Source: Acidobacteriota bacterium (lineage in GTDB: Bacteria; Acidobacteriota; Terriglobia; Bryobacterales; Bryobacteraceae). From it: 34,268 bases of DNA. Numbering within the stretch: the first letter of the stretch is position 1; the number at the start of each line of letters is the position of its first letter. The position numbers and the translations under genes are program-made. Where the stretch lies: positions 1-34,268 of the forward strand of contig JACQZR010000311.1 in the NCBI GenBank assembly GCA_016213775.1, written 5' to 3'. The notes under the pieces are model-generated. The model worked only from the letters and a program-made list of their open reading frames with translations. It did no database searches and was not told the origin of the DNA. Positions 1-9,406 of the stretch are shown here, in pieces.

Positions 1-2366
1 CGCGGAGAGACGCCGCCATTTGGGGAGATGCGCCAACGTTTGGGCTGGCCGGTGAGGGTGTGGACGTAGACTTCAAATGCGCCGGTCTCGGCGGAAATGT
101 AGGCGAGGAGTTTTCCATCGGGTGAGAACTGCGGCTGGGACTCGGAGTAGGGTCCGTTGAGGAACGGCTTTGGCTGGCGTTGCGGGACGGGGACGTTGAA
201 CGGGACGAGGAAGATGTCGGTATTATCCTCGGACTCGCCGCCGTCAAAGGCGAGCGTGGAGCCGTCCGGAGAGATCTGGGTGTGATGCTTGTAGCTATCC
301 GTATCGAGGAAAAGTTGTTCGCCGCCGGAGCCGTCGGCGAGCCGGGTGTAGATCTCGCCCTCGCGAAGGCGGCCTTTGCGATTGGCGACGAAGAAGATGG
401 TTTTGGAGTCCGGAAACCAGGATGGGATCCACTCCCGGCTGCCGGGTTTTGCATGGGTGAGGCGCTGGCGCAAGTCGCGTTTTAGGTCGAGTATCCAGAC
501 GTCCCGTTCTCCGGTGGGAGTGGCCACGTCGTATGCCATGAAGCGGCCGTCAGGAGAGAGCTCATTATGAGAACCGCCGGATGCGGCGGCGATGGTCTTT
601 CCGGCGCGGTCCACGAGGGTAAGTTGGGTGAACGTGGAATTGCCGCCTTCCCGGAAGACGAGGATGCCGTTTTCGGAAGCGGAGAAGGCGGAGACTTGCG
701 ATCCGATGACAGCGGGTTGGCCGGAGAGCTTGCCGGTACGCGCATCGAAGGGTTGTGCCGAGAGTTTGCTAGCGGTGAGAGTGAGGAGTTTGCCTTTGAC
801 GAACGCAAAAGCCGATGGGCCCTGCATCAGGTTGACGGACGTGCCGCCGCGCAGGGAGCGCCAACTCAACTCGCGGGAGAAGGAGAGTCCGAGAAGGTGT
901 TCGCCATCCGGGAGCAAGACCGACCGGCTGGCGTTGGATTTCCCGCGAGGGAGTTTCTCCGGGAAGCCTATTGCGGGGTCCAATAGATACTGCTGGCTGG
1001 CGAAGTCGGAGTAGAGGATTCTTCCCGATTGCGACCAGGAGCCGGATACGAGGACGGGGACATCGGCGATGGATTGGCGGGTGTCCTTGTCCAAATCGAT
1101 CCGCCAGAGTTTTCCCTCAGTGTTGTGAACGGCGACGGACCGGCTGTCGGGAGCCCAGAAGAAAGAACTGCTGATGCCATTCAGGACTTTGCGGGTTTCG
1201 AGGCTGTCGAGATTTCGAATCCAAAGCGCGGGGGAAAGGTTCCTGTCGCGGGCGGTGAAGGCGAGGCGGCGGCCATCGGGGGAAATGGCAAATGTGCCGA
1301 TAGAGGAGGTGGTTTCCGTGGGGTCCTGGATGGTGTAGCGCAGTTGCGGTAGAGCGGTGGCGGGGGGACGAAGCCAGGCGGTGACAGCGAAGGTGACCGC
1401 GGCAGCAGCGACGGCGGTCGCGGCGAGCATGGCCCACGGCGTGCGGCGAGGGGCGGGGGGCGGCGGTGCGGGAGCAGGGATAACGGGAGCGGCCCAGGCG
1501 TCGGCGATGTCGCGCAGGCGGGCCTTGCGATCGCGCTCGAGGCAGCGCTGAAGGAGCCAGCGGAGGTTGGCTGGTGTGGCCGGCGGAAGGGATGCCCAGG
1601 GGATTTCCTTTTTGAGGACTTCGGCCAGGACGTCGGAGACGGAGTCGCCCTCGAAGAGTTGTTTGCCACTGAGGAGTTCGAAGAGCACGACACCGAAAGA
1701 CCAGATGTCGGCGCGTTTGTCGATCACCTGACCGCGGGCCTGTTCCGGAGCCATGTAGGCGGCCGTGCCCAGGATCATGCCGGTCATCGTGGGCGAGTGG
1801 CCTTTGACAATTGTGGGGGCCGATTGTGGATTCTCGCCGGGGTCGGTGGGGTCGGAGAGTTTGGCGAGGCCGAAGTCGAGGACTTTCACTGCGCCGTCGG
1901 GAGTGAGCTTCACATTGGCGGGCTTCAGGTCGCGGTGGATGATACCTTTTTCGTGTGCGGCTTCCAGGGCGGCGGCGATCTGGCGGGCGATGGACAGGAC
2001 TCCGGCGGGGTCCATGGGGCCTTGGTCGATGCGGCTGTCGAGCGTGGGGCCCTCGACGAGTTCCATGATGATGGCACGGTCTTCAATGCCGTAGATGGAT
2101 GCGATATTTGGGTGATTCAGGGATGCGAGGACTTGCGCTTCGCGGGTGAAGCGCATGAGGCGTTCGGGGTCGTCAGCGAAGGCGCCGGGAAGGATTTTGA
2201 TCGCGACGTCGCGGTTCAGTTTGGTGTCTGTGGCGCGATAGACGGCTCCCATGCCTCCTTCCCCGAGCTTGGAGGTGATGCGGTAGTGGGCGATTTGAGT
2301 GATTGCGGCGATAGGCGATAGTCTATCGCATTCCTGTGGGCTCCAGACCAGACAGCCAGTTGACAA
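1..2366 (-). CDS. Ser/Thr protein kinase with C-terminal PD40/WD40-like propeller (3' end cut by window)
   Basis: One minus-strand frame stays open from about 2366 to the window edge. It reads a Hanks-type kinase: [19 protein letters not shown] glycine loop, VAIKIL lysine, [10 protein letters not shown] catalytic loop near 1930, VLDFGLAK near 1870. A hydrophobic segment near 1385-1440 should be the single membrane pass, so the kinase lies in the cytoplasm and the rest outside. The remainder reads as repeated SPDG/PDS-type blades of a TolB/PD40-like propeller, a sensor layout common in Acidobacteria. The start is unresolved: no ATG or GTG precedes the HYRI segment. The nearest alternative starts are TTG at 2366 and CTG at 2351, both inside the 3' end of the upstream paralogue; I give TTG. 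It is the downstream member of a tandem pair, very similar in DNA over the kinase N-lobe. The stop codon lies outside the window. Confidence 0.8.
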   Translation of the reverse strand, partial: MSTGCLVWSPQECDRLSPIAAITQIAHYRITSKLGEGGMGAVYRATDTKLNRDVAIKILPGAFADDPERLMRFTREAQVLASLNHPNIASIYGIEDRAIIMELVEGPTLDSRIDQGPMDPAGVLSIARQIAAALEAAHEKGIIHRDLKPANVKLTPDGAVKVLDFGLAKLSDPTDPGENPQSAPTIVKGHSPTMTGMILGTAAYMAPEQARGQVIDKRADIWSFGVVLFELLSGKQLFEGDSVSDVLAEVLKKEIPWASLPPATPANLRWLLQRCLERDRKARLRDIADAWAAPVIPAPAPPPPAPRRTPWAMLAATAVAAAAVTFAVTAWLRPPATALPQLRYTIQDPTETTSSIGTFAISPDGRRLAFTARDRNLSPALWIRNLDSLETRKVLNGISSSFFWAPDSRSVAVHNTEGKLWRIDLDKDTRQSIADVPVLVSGSWSQSGRILYSDFASQQYLLDPAIGFPEKLPRGKSNASRSVLLPDGEHLLGLSFSRELSWRSLRGGTSVNLMQGPSAFAFVKGKLLTLTASKLSAQPFDARTGKLSGQPAVIGSQVSAFSASENGILVFREGGNSTFTQLTLVDRAGKTIAAASGGSHNELSPDGRFMAYDVATPTGERDVWILDLKRDLRQRLTHAKPGSREWIPSWFPDSKTIFFVANRKGRLREGEIYTRLADGSGGEQLFLDTDSYKHHTQISPDGSTLAFDGGESEDNTDIFLVPFNVPVPQRQPKPFLNGPYSESQPQFSPDGKLLAYISAETGAFEVYVHTLTGQPKRWRISPNGGVSP

Positions 2367-5005
2367 GGACAGTGAGTGGCTCCGTGGATGATTCGGCGGG
2401 GCTGACCATGAGGAACTGGCGGCCATCCCTTGAGACGGCGTAGCGGTGGCTCAAATAGATGGTGCCTGAGACGAGGCGGGCAGCAGAAAACAAGGTAGTT
2501 GGCGGGGACGTTTGGTAACTCGGAGAAACGGACACGGACATGAGTTTACTGTCGGCGGAGAGGAAATAGAGTTCGCGGCCGTCGGCGCGCCAGCGGGGAT
2601 CGTTCCCGCCGTTGGAAGAGACCTGGACGCGTCCGCCGCGGCGGCCCTCCAGTGTGAAGTTTTCCAGGTAGACCTGCGAGGCTCCGGACTCGTTGGAGGA
2701 GTAGGCCATCCACCAGGAATTGGAAGAGCCGGGGGCCAACTGGCTCTGTGCATCCACCTGGCCGTCGCGGATCCATGGGTACCGTTTGCGGTCGCGCAGA
2801 GAAAGGGCCCAGATCTCGCGCCTGGAGCCAAAATCCACTTCATAGATGAGGAGGGAACCGTCGGAGGAGATGGATCTGGGAAAGGCGTATTGCGGAATGG
2901 CGTGAAGACGTTGTGGTGCGAAAGGCCTGTCCAGCAGGAGTTCGCTAACGTTGAAGGGGCCATCCTCCCCGTAGCCCAAGGCGAGGCGCCGCTGGCCCGG
3001 CCACCAAACGGGCCCAATGCCCCGATATTTTTCCGGGCCGAAGGGGGTGGCGGCGGACTGTTCCAGGTCGCAGAGCCAGATTCTGTTGGTGCCGCTGAGA
3101 GTGGTGCCGATACCGATGGACAGCCACCTGCCGTCCAGGGAGAGATCCATGCCGTTCAGATTGCCGCGTGGGAGAGCAGTGAGAGGCAGTGCCGGGCGAA
3201 GGAGCCTGCCGTCGCGGGCGTACCAATTGAGGGCAATCTGATCAAAGGCCTCACCAGACCAGAAGGCCAGAATCCCGTTCGCCGAAACAGAGAACGCCCC
3301 TCTGGAGTTAAACTGCTGGGGCCCGGCCGCGATGACCACCGGTTCCCCGGTGACCTCCAGGCGCTTGCTGTCGAACGCCACCGCGCGCAGAGAATTGTCC
3401 TTCACAAACAACAGACGGCCTGAGGAACCGCCAGCGGTGAGTGGAGTGAAGACGGCGTGAGAATCGGAGTCGAGCAGGCGCCTGGGCGGAGACTTGGAAA
3501 GATCTCCCAAATAGACGCCGGCACGGGAGCGATCCCCGGAGCCGATGTAGTAAAGGAAATGGCGGTCTGTCGGCGAGGAAATGTGGGAACCGGTGCAGGG
3601 TCTCCTTGTTTTCGATCAGGGTGGTGAGCGGTGCAGGGGTGCCACCGGCGGCTGGCACGCTCAGCAAACCGCCCGTGGGGATCGGAGAGAAGACAATGAC
3701 GCCGTCGCGGCTCCAGGTCCCGCCGCGAAAGCCACGGCCGTTGGGGAGGCAATCGCAGATTACCAGCCCGGATGGGGAAGCGGCGGTGACGTCGATTTTT
3801 TTCAACTTCGTTCCCGAGGCATAGGCTACCCAACGGCTATCGGGCGACCAGAAGGGATAGCCGAGATCGAAACCGGGTTCCACCATGAGCTTCCTGGGTT
3901 TTGTTGAGTTGAGTGCGTGGAGCCAGAGAGTGTTTTGGCCGTCCTGAAAAATCCGGTAGACGATGTGCTGTCCATCGGGGGAGATTTCCGCGCCAGCGCG
4001 GAAAGAGGCGCCTTCGGGAGGCGGAATTGTGAACCGGATGGCCGAGGCAGGCGGCGGAGCGCTGGTGCGGTAGTGGACGAAAGCGAGTCCGGCGAGGGCG
4101 GCGGCCAGGACGCCGGCTGTTGTCCATGGGAGCCAGACGGAGCGTGCGGCCGGCGGCGGAGCGTGCTGTGGCTCTTCGATGGGGCCGGTGAGCAGGATAC
4201 GAGCTTCGCCGATGTCGCGCACGCGGCGTTTGGGATCGCGATCGAGGCAGCGTTCGAGCAACGGCCGGATGGAACCGGGGATGGACGTGAGGTGGATGGG
4301 GGCGCGGAGGACATCGGCAAGGGTGTGGGAGGTCGTCTCGCCCGCGAACAGGCGTTGCGCGGTGAGCATCTCATGAAGCACGACGCCGAACGACCAGATG
4401 TCGGAACGTTTGTCCACCGGCTTTCCAGCGGCTTGTTCCGGGGACATGTATTCGGCGGTGCCCATGATCATGCCGGCGATGGTGGGGGAGTTGCCGCGGA
4501 GGACAGTAGGGGCGGAGGCGGGGTCTTCGGCTGCTTCCCGCGGGTCGTTCAACTAGGCGAGGCCGAAGTCCAGCACTTTGACCCTGCCGTCCGTGGTGAG
4601 TTTGATATTGGCGGGCTTGAGATCGCGGTGTGTGATGGATTTCTCGTGCGCCGCTTCCAGGGCCTCGGCGATCTGAGTGGCGATGGGAAGGGCTTCGCTG
4701 AGCGCGATGGGGCCCTGCGCAATACGCTCCTCCAGGGTTGGGCCATCGATTAACTCCATGACGATGGCGCGCTCTTCGATGCCGTAGATGGCGGCGATAT
4801 TGGGGTGGTTCAGGGATGCGAGCACCTGCGCTTCGCGGGTGAAGCGCATGAGACGTTCGGGGTCGTTGGCGAACGCGTCGGGGAGGATCTTGATGGCGAC
4901 ATCGCGGTTGAGCTTGGTGTCGGTGGCACGGTAGACGGCACCCATGCCTCCCTCGCCGAGCTTGGAGGTGATGCGGTAGTGGGCGATTTGGGTGGGGTCC
5001 GGAAT
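2323..5005 (-). pseudogene. Broken paralogue of the kinase-PD40 gene (in-frame TAG plus frameshift)
   Basis: This reads as the same kinase-membrane-propeller design as the downstream gene. The N-lobe from 4987 is [14 protein letters not shown], then [15 protein letters not shown] and VLDFGLA. Directly after DFGLA there is a TAG at 4553-4555 where the paralogue has Lys (AAG); the same frame then continues with LNDPREAAEDP, a GTAEYMSPEQA activation segment and a membrane segment near 4070-4130. Near 3562 the frame is lost by one extra base in a C/G run, and the propeller continues in another frame to the TAG at 2323, ending in the usual VLVNW-type terminus. No ATG, GTG or TTG exists between the upstream in-frame TGA (5042-5044) and the glycine loop; only ATT at 5005 is available. 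Two lesions and no clear start make an inactive gene the simplest reading; assembly errors remain possible. Confidence 0.75.
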
Positions 5006-5103
5006 GGTGACAGTATATCGCGAAGCAGGCGGCGCTAGTAATCACCCCAATTCAGATCGGGATTGGGTAGACATCGCCCGAATGGTTGGGTTACCATCAA
5101 TGT

Positions 5104-6006
5104 ATGGCGAATCTCTCGCATCTTCGCGCTTTGGAAGCCGAATCGATCCATATCATCCGAGAGGTGGCGGCGGAGTTCCAGAAACCGGTGATGTTGTACT
5201 CCATCGGGAAGGACTCCTCGGTGATGCTGCGGCTGGCGCAGAAGGCATTTTTCCCTGCCCGTATACCATTTCCCCTGCTTCACGTGGACACAACCTACAA
5301 GTTCAAGGAGATGATCGAATTCCGTGATCATTATCCGGCGAGCATCGGTTGCGAGCTGCGGGTTTATTCGAATCAGGAAGCGGTGCACGCGGGGGCGAAT
5401 CCGTTTGTGCTGGGGACGTCGAAGTGCTGCTCCTTGTTGAAGACGCGGGCGCTGTTGGACGGGCTGGCCCAGGGCGGCTACGATGCGGCATTTGGGGGCG
5501 CGCGGCGCGATGAGGAGAAGTCGCGGGCCAAGGAACGGATTTACAGCTTCCGCGACGGCCATGGGCAGTGGGATCCGAAGAATCAAAGACCGGAGTTGTG
5601 GAATCTATATAACTCGCGGGTGGACAAAGGACAGTCCATTCGAGTGTTTCCGCTGTCGAACTGGACGGAGTTGGATGTGTGGCATTACATACATCTGGAG
5701 AGCATCCCGGTGGTGCCACTGTATTTCGCCAAGGAGCGGCCGGTGATTGTGAGGGGTGGATCGTTGATTCCACCGGAGTCGGACGTGGTGAAGCTGTTGC
5801 CGGGAGAAAAAGTGAGCATGGTGAAGTGCCGGATGCGGTCGCTTGGATGTTCGCCGTGCACGGGCGCGATCCGGTCAGACGCGGACACGGTGCCGAGGAT
5901 TATTGAAGAACTGCTGTCGTTCCGGCGGTCGGAGCGCGAGAACCGGGTAATTGATCACGATCAGGAAGGGTCGATGGAATTGAAAAAGCGCGAGGGCTAT
6001 TTCTAA
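5104..6006 (+). CDS. cysD: Sulfate adenylyltransferase subunit 2
   Basis: CysD is the small, catalytic subunit of ATP sulfurylase, which makes adenylylsulfate (APS) from ATP and sulfate together with the GTPase CysN. The product is 300 aa, the normal length. The PP-loop ATP pyrophosphatase motif [10 protein letters not shown] is near residue 40, followed by [26 protein letters not shown] and [12 protein letters not shown], all typical of CysD; the tail is KKREGYF. I chose ATG 5104 ([11 protein letters not shown], the usual family N terminus) over a TTG 18 nt upstream. No good Shine-Dalgarno is visible, so the leader may be short. Its stop overlaps the cysN start by one base (TAATG), giving a tight operon with cysN, cysH and a permease. 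It is divergent from the broken kinase gene. Confidence 0.95.
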   Translation: MANLSHLRALEAESIHIIREVAAEFQKPVMLYSIGKDSSVMLRLAQKAFFPARIPFPLLHVDTTYKFKEMIEFRDHYPASIGCELRVYSNQEAVHAGANPFVLGTSKCCSLLKTRALLDGLAQGGYDAAFGGARRDEEKSRAKERIYSFRDGHGQWDPKNQRPELWNLYNSRVDKGQSIRVFPLSNWTELDVWHYIHLESIPVVPLYFAKERPVIVRGGSLIPPESDVVKLLPGEKVSMVKCRMRSLGCSPCTGAIRSDADTVPRIIEELLSFRRSERENRVIDHDQEGSMELKKREGYF

Positions 6007-7664
6007 TGCGGACGGCGGAAGCTTCGTTTGAGGCATCGACGCTGACGATTGAGGAGTTTCTGGAGAAGGAATCGGGCAAGGAACTGCTCCGCTTTTCCAC
6101 GGCCGGGAGCGTGGATGACGGGAAGTCGACGCTGATCGGGCGGCTGCTGTATGACGCGCGCGGGATTTATGAAGATCAGCTTGCGGCGATTCAGAAGAGC
6201 AAGTTGAACCGGTCCACGGGACCGATTGATTTTTCGCTGCTGACCGACGGCCTGCGGGCGGAACGGGAGCAGGGCATCACGATCGACGTGGCGTACCGGC
6301 ATTTCTCGACACCGCGGCGGAAGTTCATTATTGCCGATACGCCGGGGCATGAGCAGTATACGCGCAACATGGCCACGGGTGCGTCGACCTCCAGCCTGGC
6401 GATTGTGCTGATCGACGCGCGAAATGGAGTGTTGGCGCAGACGCGGCGGCATGCGACCATCTCGAGCCTGCTGGGGATTCCGCGGCTCATTCTGGCCGTG
6501 AACAAGATGGACTTGAAGGAGTACTCGCGGCAGGTGTTTGAAGACATTTGCGCGGACTTTCTGTACTTTGCGCGAGAGATGGGATTCGCCCATATACAGC
6601 CGATCCCGATTAGCGCACTGGAGGGAGACAACGTCGCGAAACGGTCGGCGCGGACGCCGTGGTATACCGGGCCGTCGCTATTGGAGCACCTGGAGAGCGT
6701 GCCGGTGTCGACCGATGTGGCGAGCGGCGCCCTGCGGTTTCCGGTGCAGTATGTGATCCGGCCGGATCAGAATTTCCGCGGGTATGCGGCGCAGATTGCC
6801 AGCGGGACCATCGGGAAGGGCGACCGCGTGCAGATCCTGCCCTCGGGGCAGTTGAGCCATGTGGCGTCGATCACGACCTTTGACGGCGAGTTGGAACATG
6901 CCGAAGCGCCGATGTCGGTGACGATCACCCTGGAAGACGAGCGCGACATCAGCCGCGGCGACATGATTGTCCACACGCATTCGCTGCCCAAACTGGCTCG
7001 GCAGATGGAAGCGAACCTGGTGTGGATGACGGATGAGCCGCTGACGGCGGGGCGGAGCTACCTGCTGAAACACACGACGCAACAGGTGAACGCGCGCGTG
7101 TTGTCGATTGAGAGCAAGCTGGACATTCAGGCGATGGAGCGGCGCCAGGCGCTGTCGCTTGGCTTGAACGACATCGGGACGATCCGGATAGAAGCCAGCC
7201 GGCCGCTGTTTTTTGACACGTACAAGGAGAATCGGTTAACCGGATCTTTTATTCTGATTGACGCGATTTCGAATACGACGGTGGCGGCGGGGATGATCAT
7301 CAGCGCGCTCGAGGGAAGGAACGCGGCGCGGCGTCCGGTGAGGGCGGAGGAGCGGCATAAGCGCAACGGGCACAAGCCGGCGGTCCTGGAAGTGCACAAC
7401 GCGAATCTGGCGACTCTGCTGGAGAGGAGATTGTTCGAGTACGGGTGCCAGGTGGTAGCGCTGGATAATCCGGGTCCGGTGGCGTCGCTGCTGGCGGCGG
7501 GCGTGCTTGTGATCACACCCATGCCGGGGTATGCGAATGCGATCCGGGTGGGCGAACTGGCGCTGCCGGCCGACGACCAGGCCGCGGTGGATGCGGTGCT
7601 GCTGTATCTGGCGCAGCACGATATTCTCGATTCGGGGCATTTTGCGTTTGGTGAGGGGATTTGA
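6006..7664 (+). CDS. cysN: Sulfate adenylyltransferase subunit 1 with C-terminal degenerate APS-kinase domain
   Basis: This is the GTPase subunit of ATP sulfurylase, which couples GTP hydrolysis to APS formation by CysD. Residues 34-42 are the P-loop GSVDDGKST, followed by DTPGHEQYTRNM, NKMD and SALEGDNV, then EF-Tu-like beta-barrel domains to about residue 440. At 552 aa it is longer than a stand-alone CysN. The extra 110 residues (443-552) resemble APS kinase (CysC): GHKPAVL, then LERRLFEYGCQVVALD, then LAAGVLVITPMPGYANA. The Walker A segment expected between AVL and the helix is missing (EVHNANLAT stands there), and roughly half of the kinase domain is absent. So the fusion looks like CysNC with a dead kinase part. 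The gene overlaps cysD by one base and ends one base before cysH. Confidence 0.93.
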   Translation: MRTAEASFEASTLTIEEFLEKESGKELLRFSTAGSVDDGKSTLIGRLLYDARGIYEDQLAAIQKSKLNRSTGPIDFSLLTDGLRAEREQGITIDVAYRHFSTPRRKFIIADTPGHEQYTRNMATGASTSSLAIVLIDARNGVLAQTRRHATISSLLGIPRLILAVNKMDLKEYSRQVFEDICADFLYFAREMGFAHIQPIPISALEGDNVAKRSARTPWYTGPSLLEHLESVPVSTDVASGALRFPVQYVIRPDQNFRGYAAQIASGTIGKGDRVQILPSGQLSHVASITTFDGELEHAEAPMSVTITLEDERDISRGDMIVHTHSLPKLARQMEANLVWMTDEPLTAGRSYLLKHTTQQVNARVLSIESKLDIQAMERRQALSLGLNDIGTIRIEASRPLFFDTYKENRLTGSFILIDAISNTTVAAGMIISALEGRNAARRPVRAEERHKRNGHKPAVLEVHNANLATLLERRLFEYGCQVVALDNPGPVASLLAAGVLVITPMPGYANAIRVGELALPADDQAAVDAVLLYLAQHDILDSGHFAFGEGI

Positions 7665-7665
7665 G

Positions 7666-8340
7666 ATGGATATCAATGAATCGTTGACAGCAGCGGAAGT
7701 GGTGGCGGCAGAGGTAGCCGGCGGTGGCCGCATTTGCATGACCTGCAGCTTTCAAGCGGAAGACATGGTGGTGTTGGACCTGGTGCGGAAGGCGCATCCG
7801 AGCGTGGACGTGCTGTTTCTGGAGACCGGGTATCACTTTGCGGAGACCTATGAGTATCGCGACCGGATGACGGCGGAGTGGGGATTACGGCTGATCAATT
7901 TGACGGCGGCGACGACCGTGGAGGAGCACGAGCGCGAATACGGCAAGCAGAATCGCACGAATCCGACGGGCTGCTGCGGGATTCGCAAAGTGGAACCGCT
8001 GTTCCGCGGACTGGCGAACTACGATGTTTGGTTTACGGGGTTGCGGCGCGAGCAATCCCCGACGCGGGCGGGGCTGAAGAAAGTGGAAACGCACAAGCTG
8101 CCGGATGGCCGTTCGCTGGCGAAGGTGAGTCCTGTGGCGGACTGGACCAATCAGCAGGTGTGGCGGTATTTGAAAGAGCACTCGATTGCGCCGCATCCGC
8201 TCTATGACAAGGGCTATACGAGCATCGGGTGTGAGCCGTGCACGTTGATTCCGCTGGATCCGAACAATCCCCGGTCGGGGCGTTGGGCCGGGGCGGGGAA
8301 GCTGGAGTGCGGCATCCACACCTTTTCGGAGAAGCAATGA
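7666..8340 (+). CDS. cysH: Assimilatory APS reductase (CysH family, [4Fe-4S] type)
   Basis: Thioredoxin-dependent reductase that makes sulfite from adenylylsulfate. The 224 aa product starts MDINESLTAAEVV at ATG 7666, one base after the cysN stop; a longer open frame upstream lies inside cysN and is not used. Visible motifs are SFQAEDMVVLD (PP-loop-like nucleotide site), ETGYHFAETYEYRD, TGCCGIRKVEPL, FTGLRREQSPTRA, SIGCEPCT and the catalytic ECGIHTF near the C terminus. The Cys-Cys and Cys-x2-Cys pairs ligate a [4Fe-4S] cluster in APS reductases and are absent from the PAPS reductases of the E. coli type. This predicts APS as substrate, in line with the dead APS-kinase part of the adjacent cysN. 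Confidence 0.93.
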   Translation: MDINESLTAAEVVAAEVAGGGRICMTCSFQAEDMVVLDLVRKAHPSVDVLFLETGYHFAETYEYRDRMTAEWGLRLINLTAATTVEEHEREYGKQNRTNPTGCCGIRKVEPLFRGLANYDVWFTGLRREQSPTRAGLKKVETHKLPDGRSLAKVSPVADWTNQQVWRYLKEHSIAPHPLYDKGYTSIGCEPCTLIPLDPNNPRSGRWAGAGKLECGIHTFSEKQ

Positions 8341-8344
8341 TTAT

Positions 8345-9094
8345 ATGACTGTACTGGCGGGGCTTCTCATTGCACTGGCGATTGGGCTGACGGGCATCGG
8401 CGGCGGCGTCTTGACCGCGCCGGTGCTGCTGCTATTTCTGGGGATGCCGGCGCCACTTGCCGTGGGAACGGCGCTGGTGTTTGTGGCGGTGGTGAAGCTG
8501 GTGGCGGCTCCGATGTTTCTGATACGGGGTCAGGTGAACTACCGGATATTGGCGCTGCTGGTGGCTGGCGGACTGCCGGGGGCGCTGTTGGGAAGCCTGG
8601 CGCTTAACGGTCTGCAATCGAAGGGTCTCAACGGCGTGATGCTGGTCCTGTTGGGGACGACCATCGTGTTTTCCGCGTCGATCAATTTTCTGCGGCGCAA
8701 GGAAGGGACGACGCACGGGGTGGACAAGTCGCGATGGCTGCCGTGGGCAAGTTTTCCGATTGGGTTGGAGGTGGGTTTTTCGAGCGCGGGTGCAGGGGCG
8801 CTGGGTTCGTTGATGCTGATGCATTGGACAACGCTGGCAGCGGGCACGATTGTAGGGACGGACGTGTTGTTTGGGCTGGTCCTGTCGACGGCGGCCGGTG
8901 GGATCCATCTGTCGAGCGGGAATGTGGACGGCGCCGTGTTGCGGCAATTGTTGTATGGCGGGATTCCAGGGGCGATGGTAGGGGCGTGGCTGGCGACGGT
9001 TGTACCGAACCGGGGGCTGCGGAAGGTGCTGGCGGTGTGGCTGGTCTATTTGGGGTTGACGCTTTGCTGGAAGGGGATTGGGGCGCTGGCGTAG
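8345..9094 (+). CDS. TauE/SafE (TSUP) family membrane permease
   Basis: The 249 aa protein is almost wholly hydrophobic, with about seven to eight membrane segments and the TSUP hallmark near the N terminus (IGLTGIGGGVLTAPVLLLF). The family moves sulfur-containing organic or inorganic anions such as sulfite, sulfoacetate or taurine-derived compounds across the inner membrane. The gene starts 4 nt after cysH in the same operon, so a role in sulfate uptake or sulfite export linked to assimilation is the sensible inference; direction and substrate cannot be read from the sequence. The 3' end (8876-9058) is duplicated in damaged form at 9756-9942, beyond the toxin-antitoxin genes. Confidence 0.85.
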   Translation: MTVLAGLLIALAIGLTGIGGGVLTAPVLLLFLGMPAPLAVGTALVFVAVVKLVAAPMFLIRGQVNYRILALLVAGGLPGALLGSLALNGLQSKGLNGVMLVLLGTTIVFSASINFLRRKEGTTHGVDKSRWLPWASFPIGLEVGFSSAGAGALGSLMLMHWTTLAAGTIVGTDVLFGLVLSTAAGGIHLSSGNVDGAVLRQLLYGGIPGAMVGAWLATVVPNRGLRKVLAVWLVYLGLTLCWKGIGALA

Positions 9095-9137
9095 GAGGGG
9101 GCCGCGTCCGGCAGCATCGACTTGAGATAATACAGGC

Positions 9138-9404
9138 ATGACCATCACACCGCGACCGGAGCACGAGCGTTACATTGCACAGGCGATTGAAGCTGGCACC
9201 TACCGGAATGCTGACGAGGCGGTGGCGAGGGCACTTGAAGTACTTCGTTCGGAGGACGAAGGGCTTCGGGCTGAGAAGCAGGCGATTGAGGAAAAGCTGG
9301 AACGAGCCGAGAGGCAGTTTGAAGGTGGTGAGTTCTACTCAGCCGAAGAGTCCCGTGCAGACTTGGCGAGGCGGAAGGCGGAGTGGTTGGCAAGCCGTGG
9401 CTGA
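9138..9404 (+). CDS. parD: ParD-like (ribbon-helix-helix) antitoxin
   Basis: The 88 aa protein begins MTITPRPEHERYIAQAIEAG, then YRNADEAVARALEVL, a pattern of type II antitoxins of the ParD/CopG class in which the N-terminal ribbon-helix-helix binds DNA and the charged C-terminal helix (EEKLERAERQFEGGEF) covers the toxin. The ATG at 9138 lies 43 nt after the permease gene. It stops 2 nt before the start of a ParE-like toxin gene. The antitoxin reads intact although its partner is frameshifted. Confidence 0.8.
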   Translation: MTITPRPEHERYIAQAIEAGTYRNADEAVARALEVLRSEDEGLRAEKQAIEEKLERAERQFEGGEFYSAEESRADLARRKAEWLASRG

Positions 9405-9406
9405 CG

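Noticed and set aside
3917-4753. 278-codon open frame on the plus strand opposite the kinase
   Set aside because: It is a GC-frame shadow: rich in Gly/Asp/Val, and the opposite strand carries clear kinase motifs in order.
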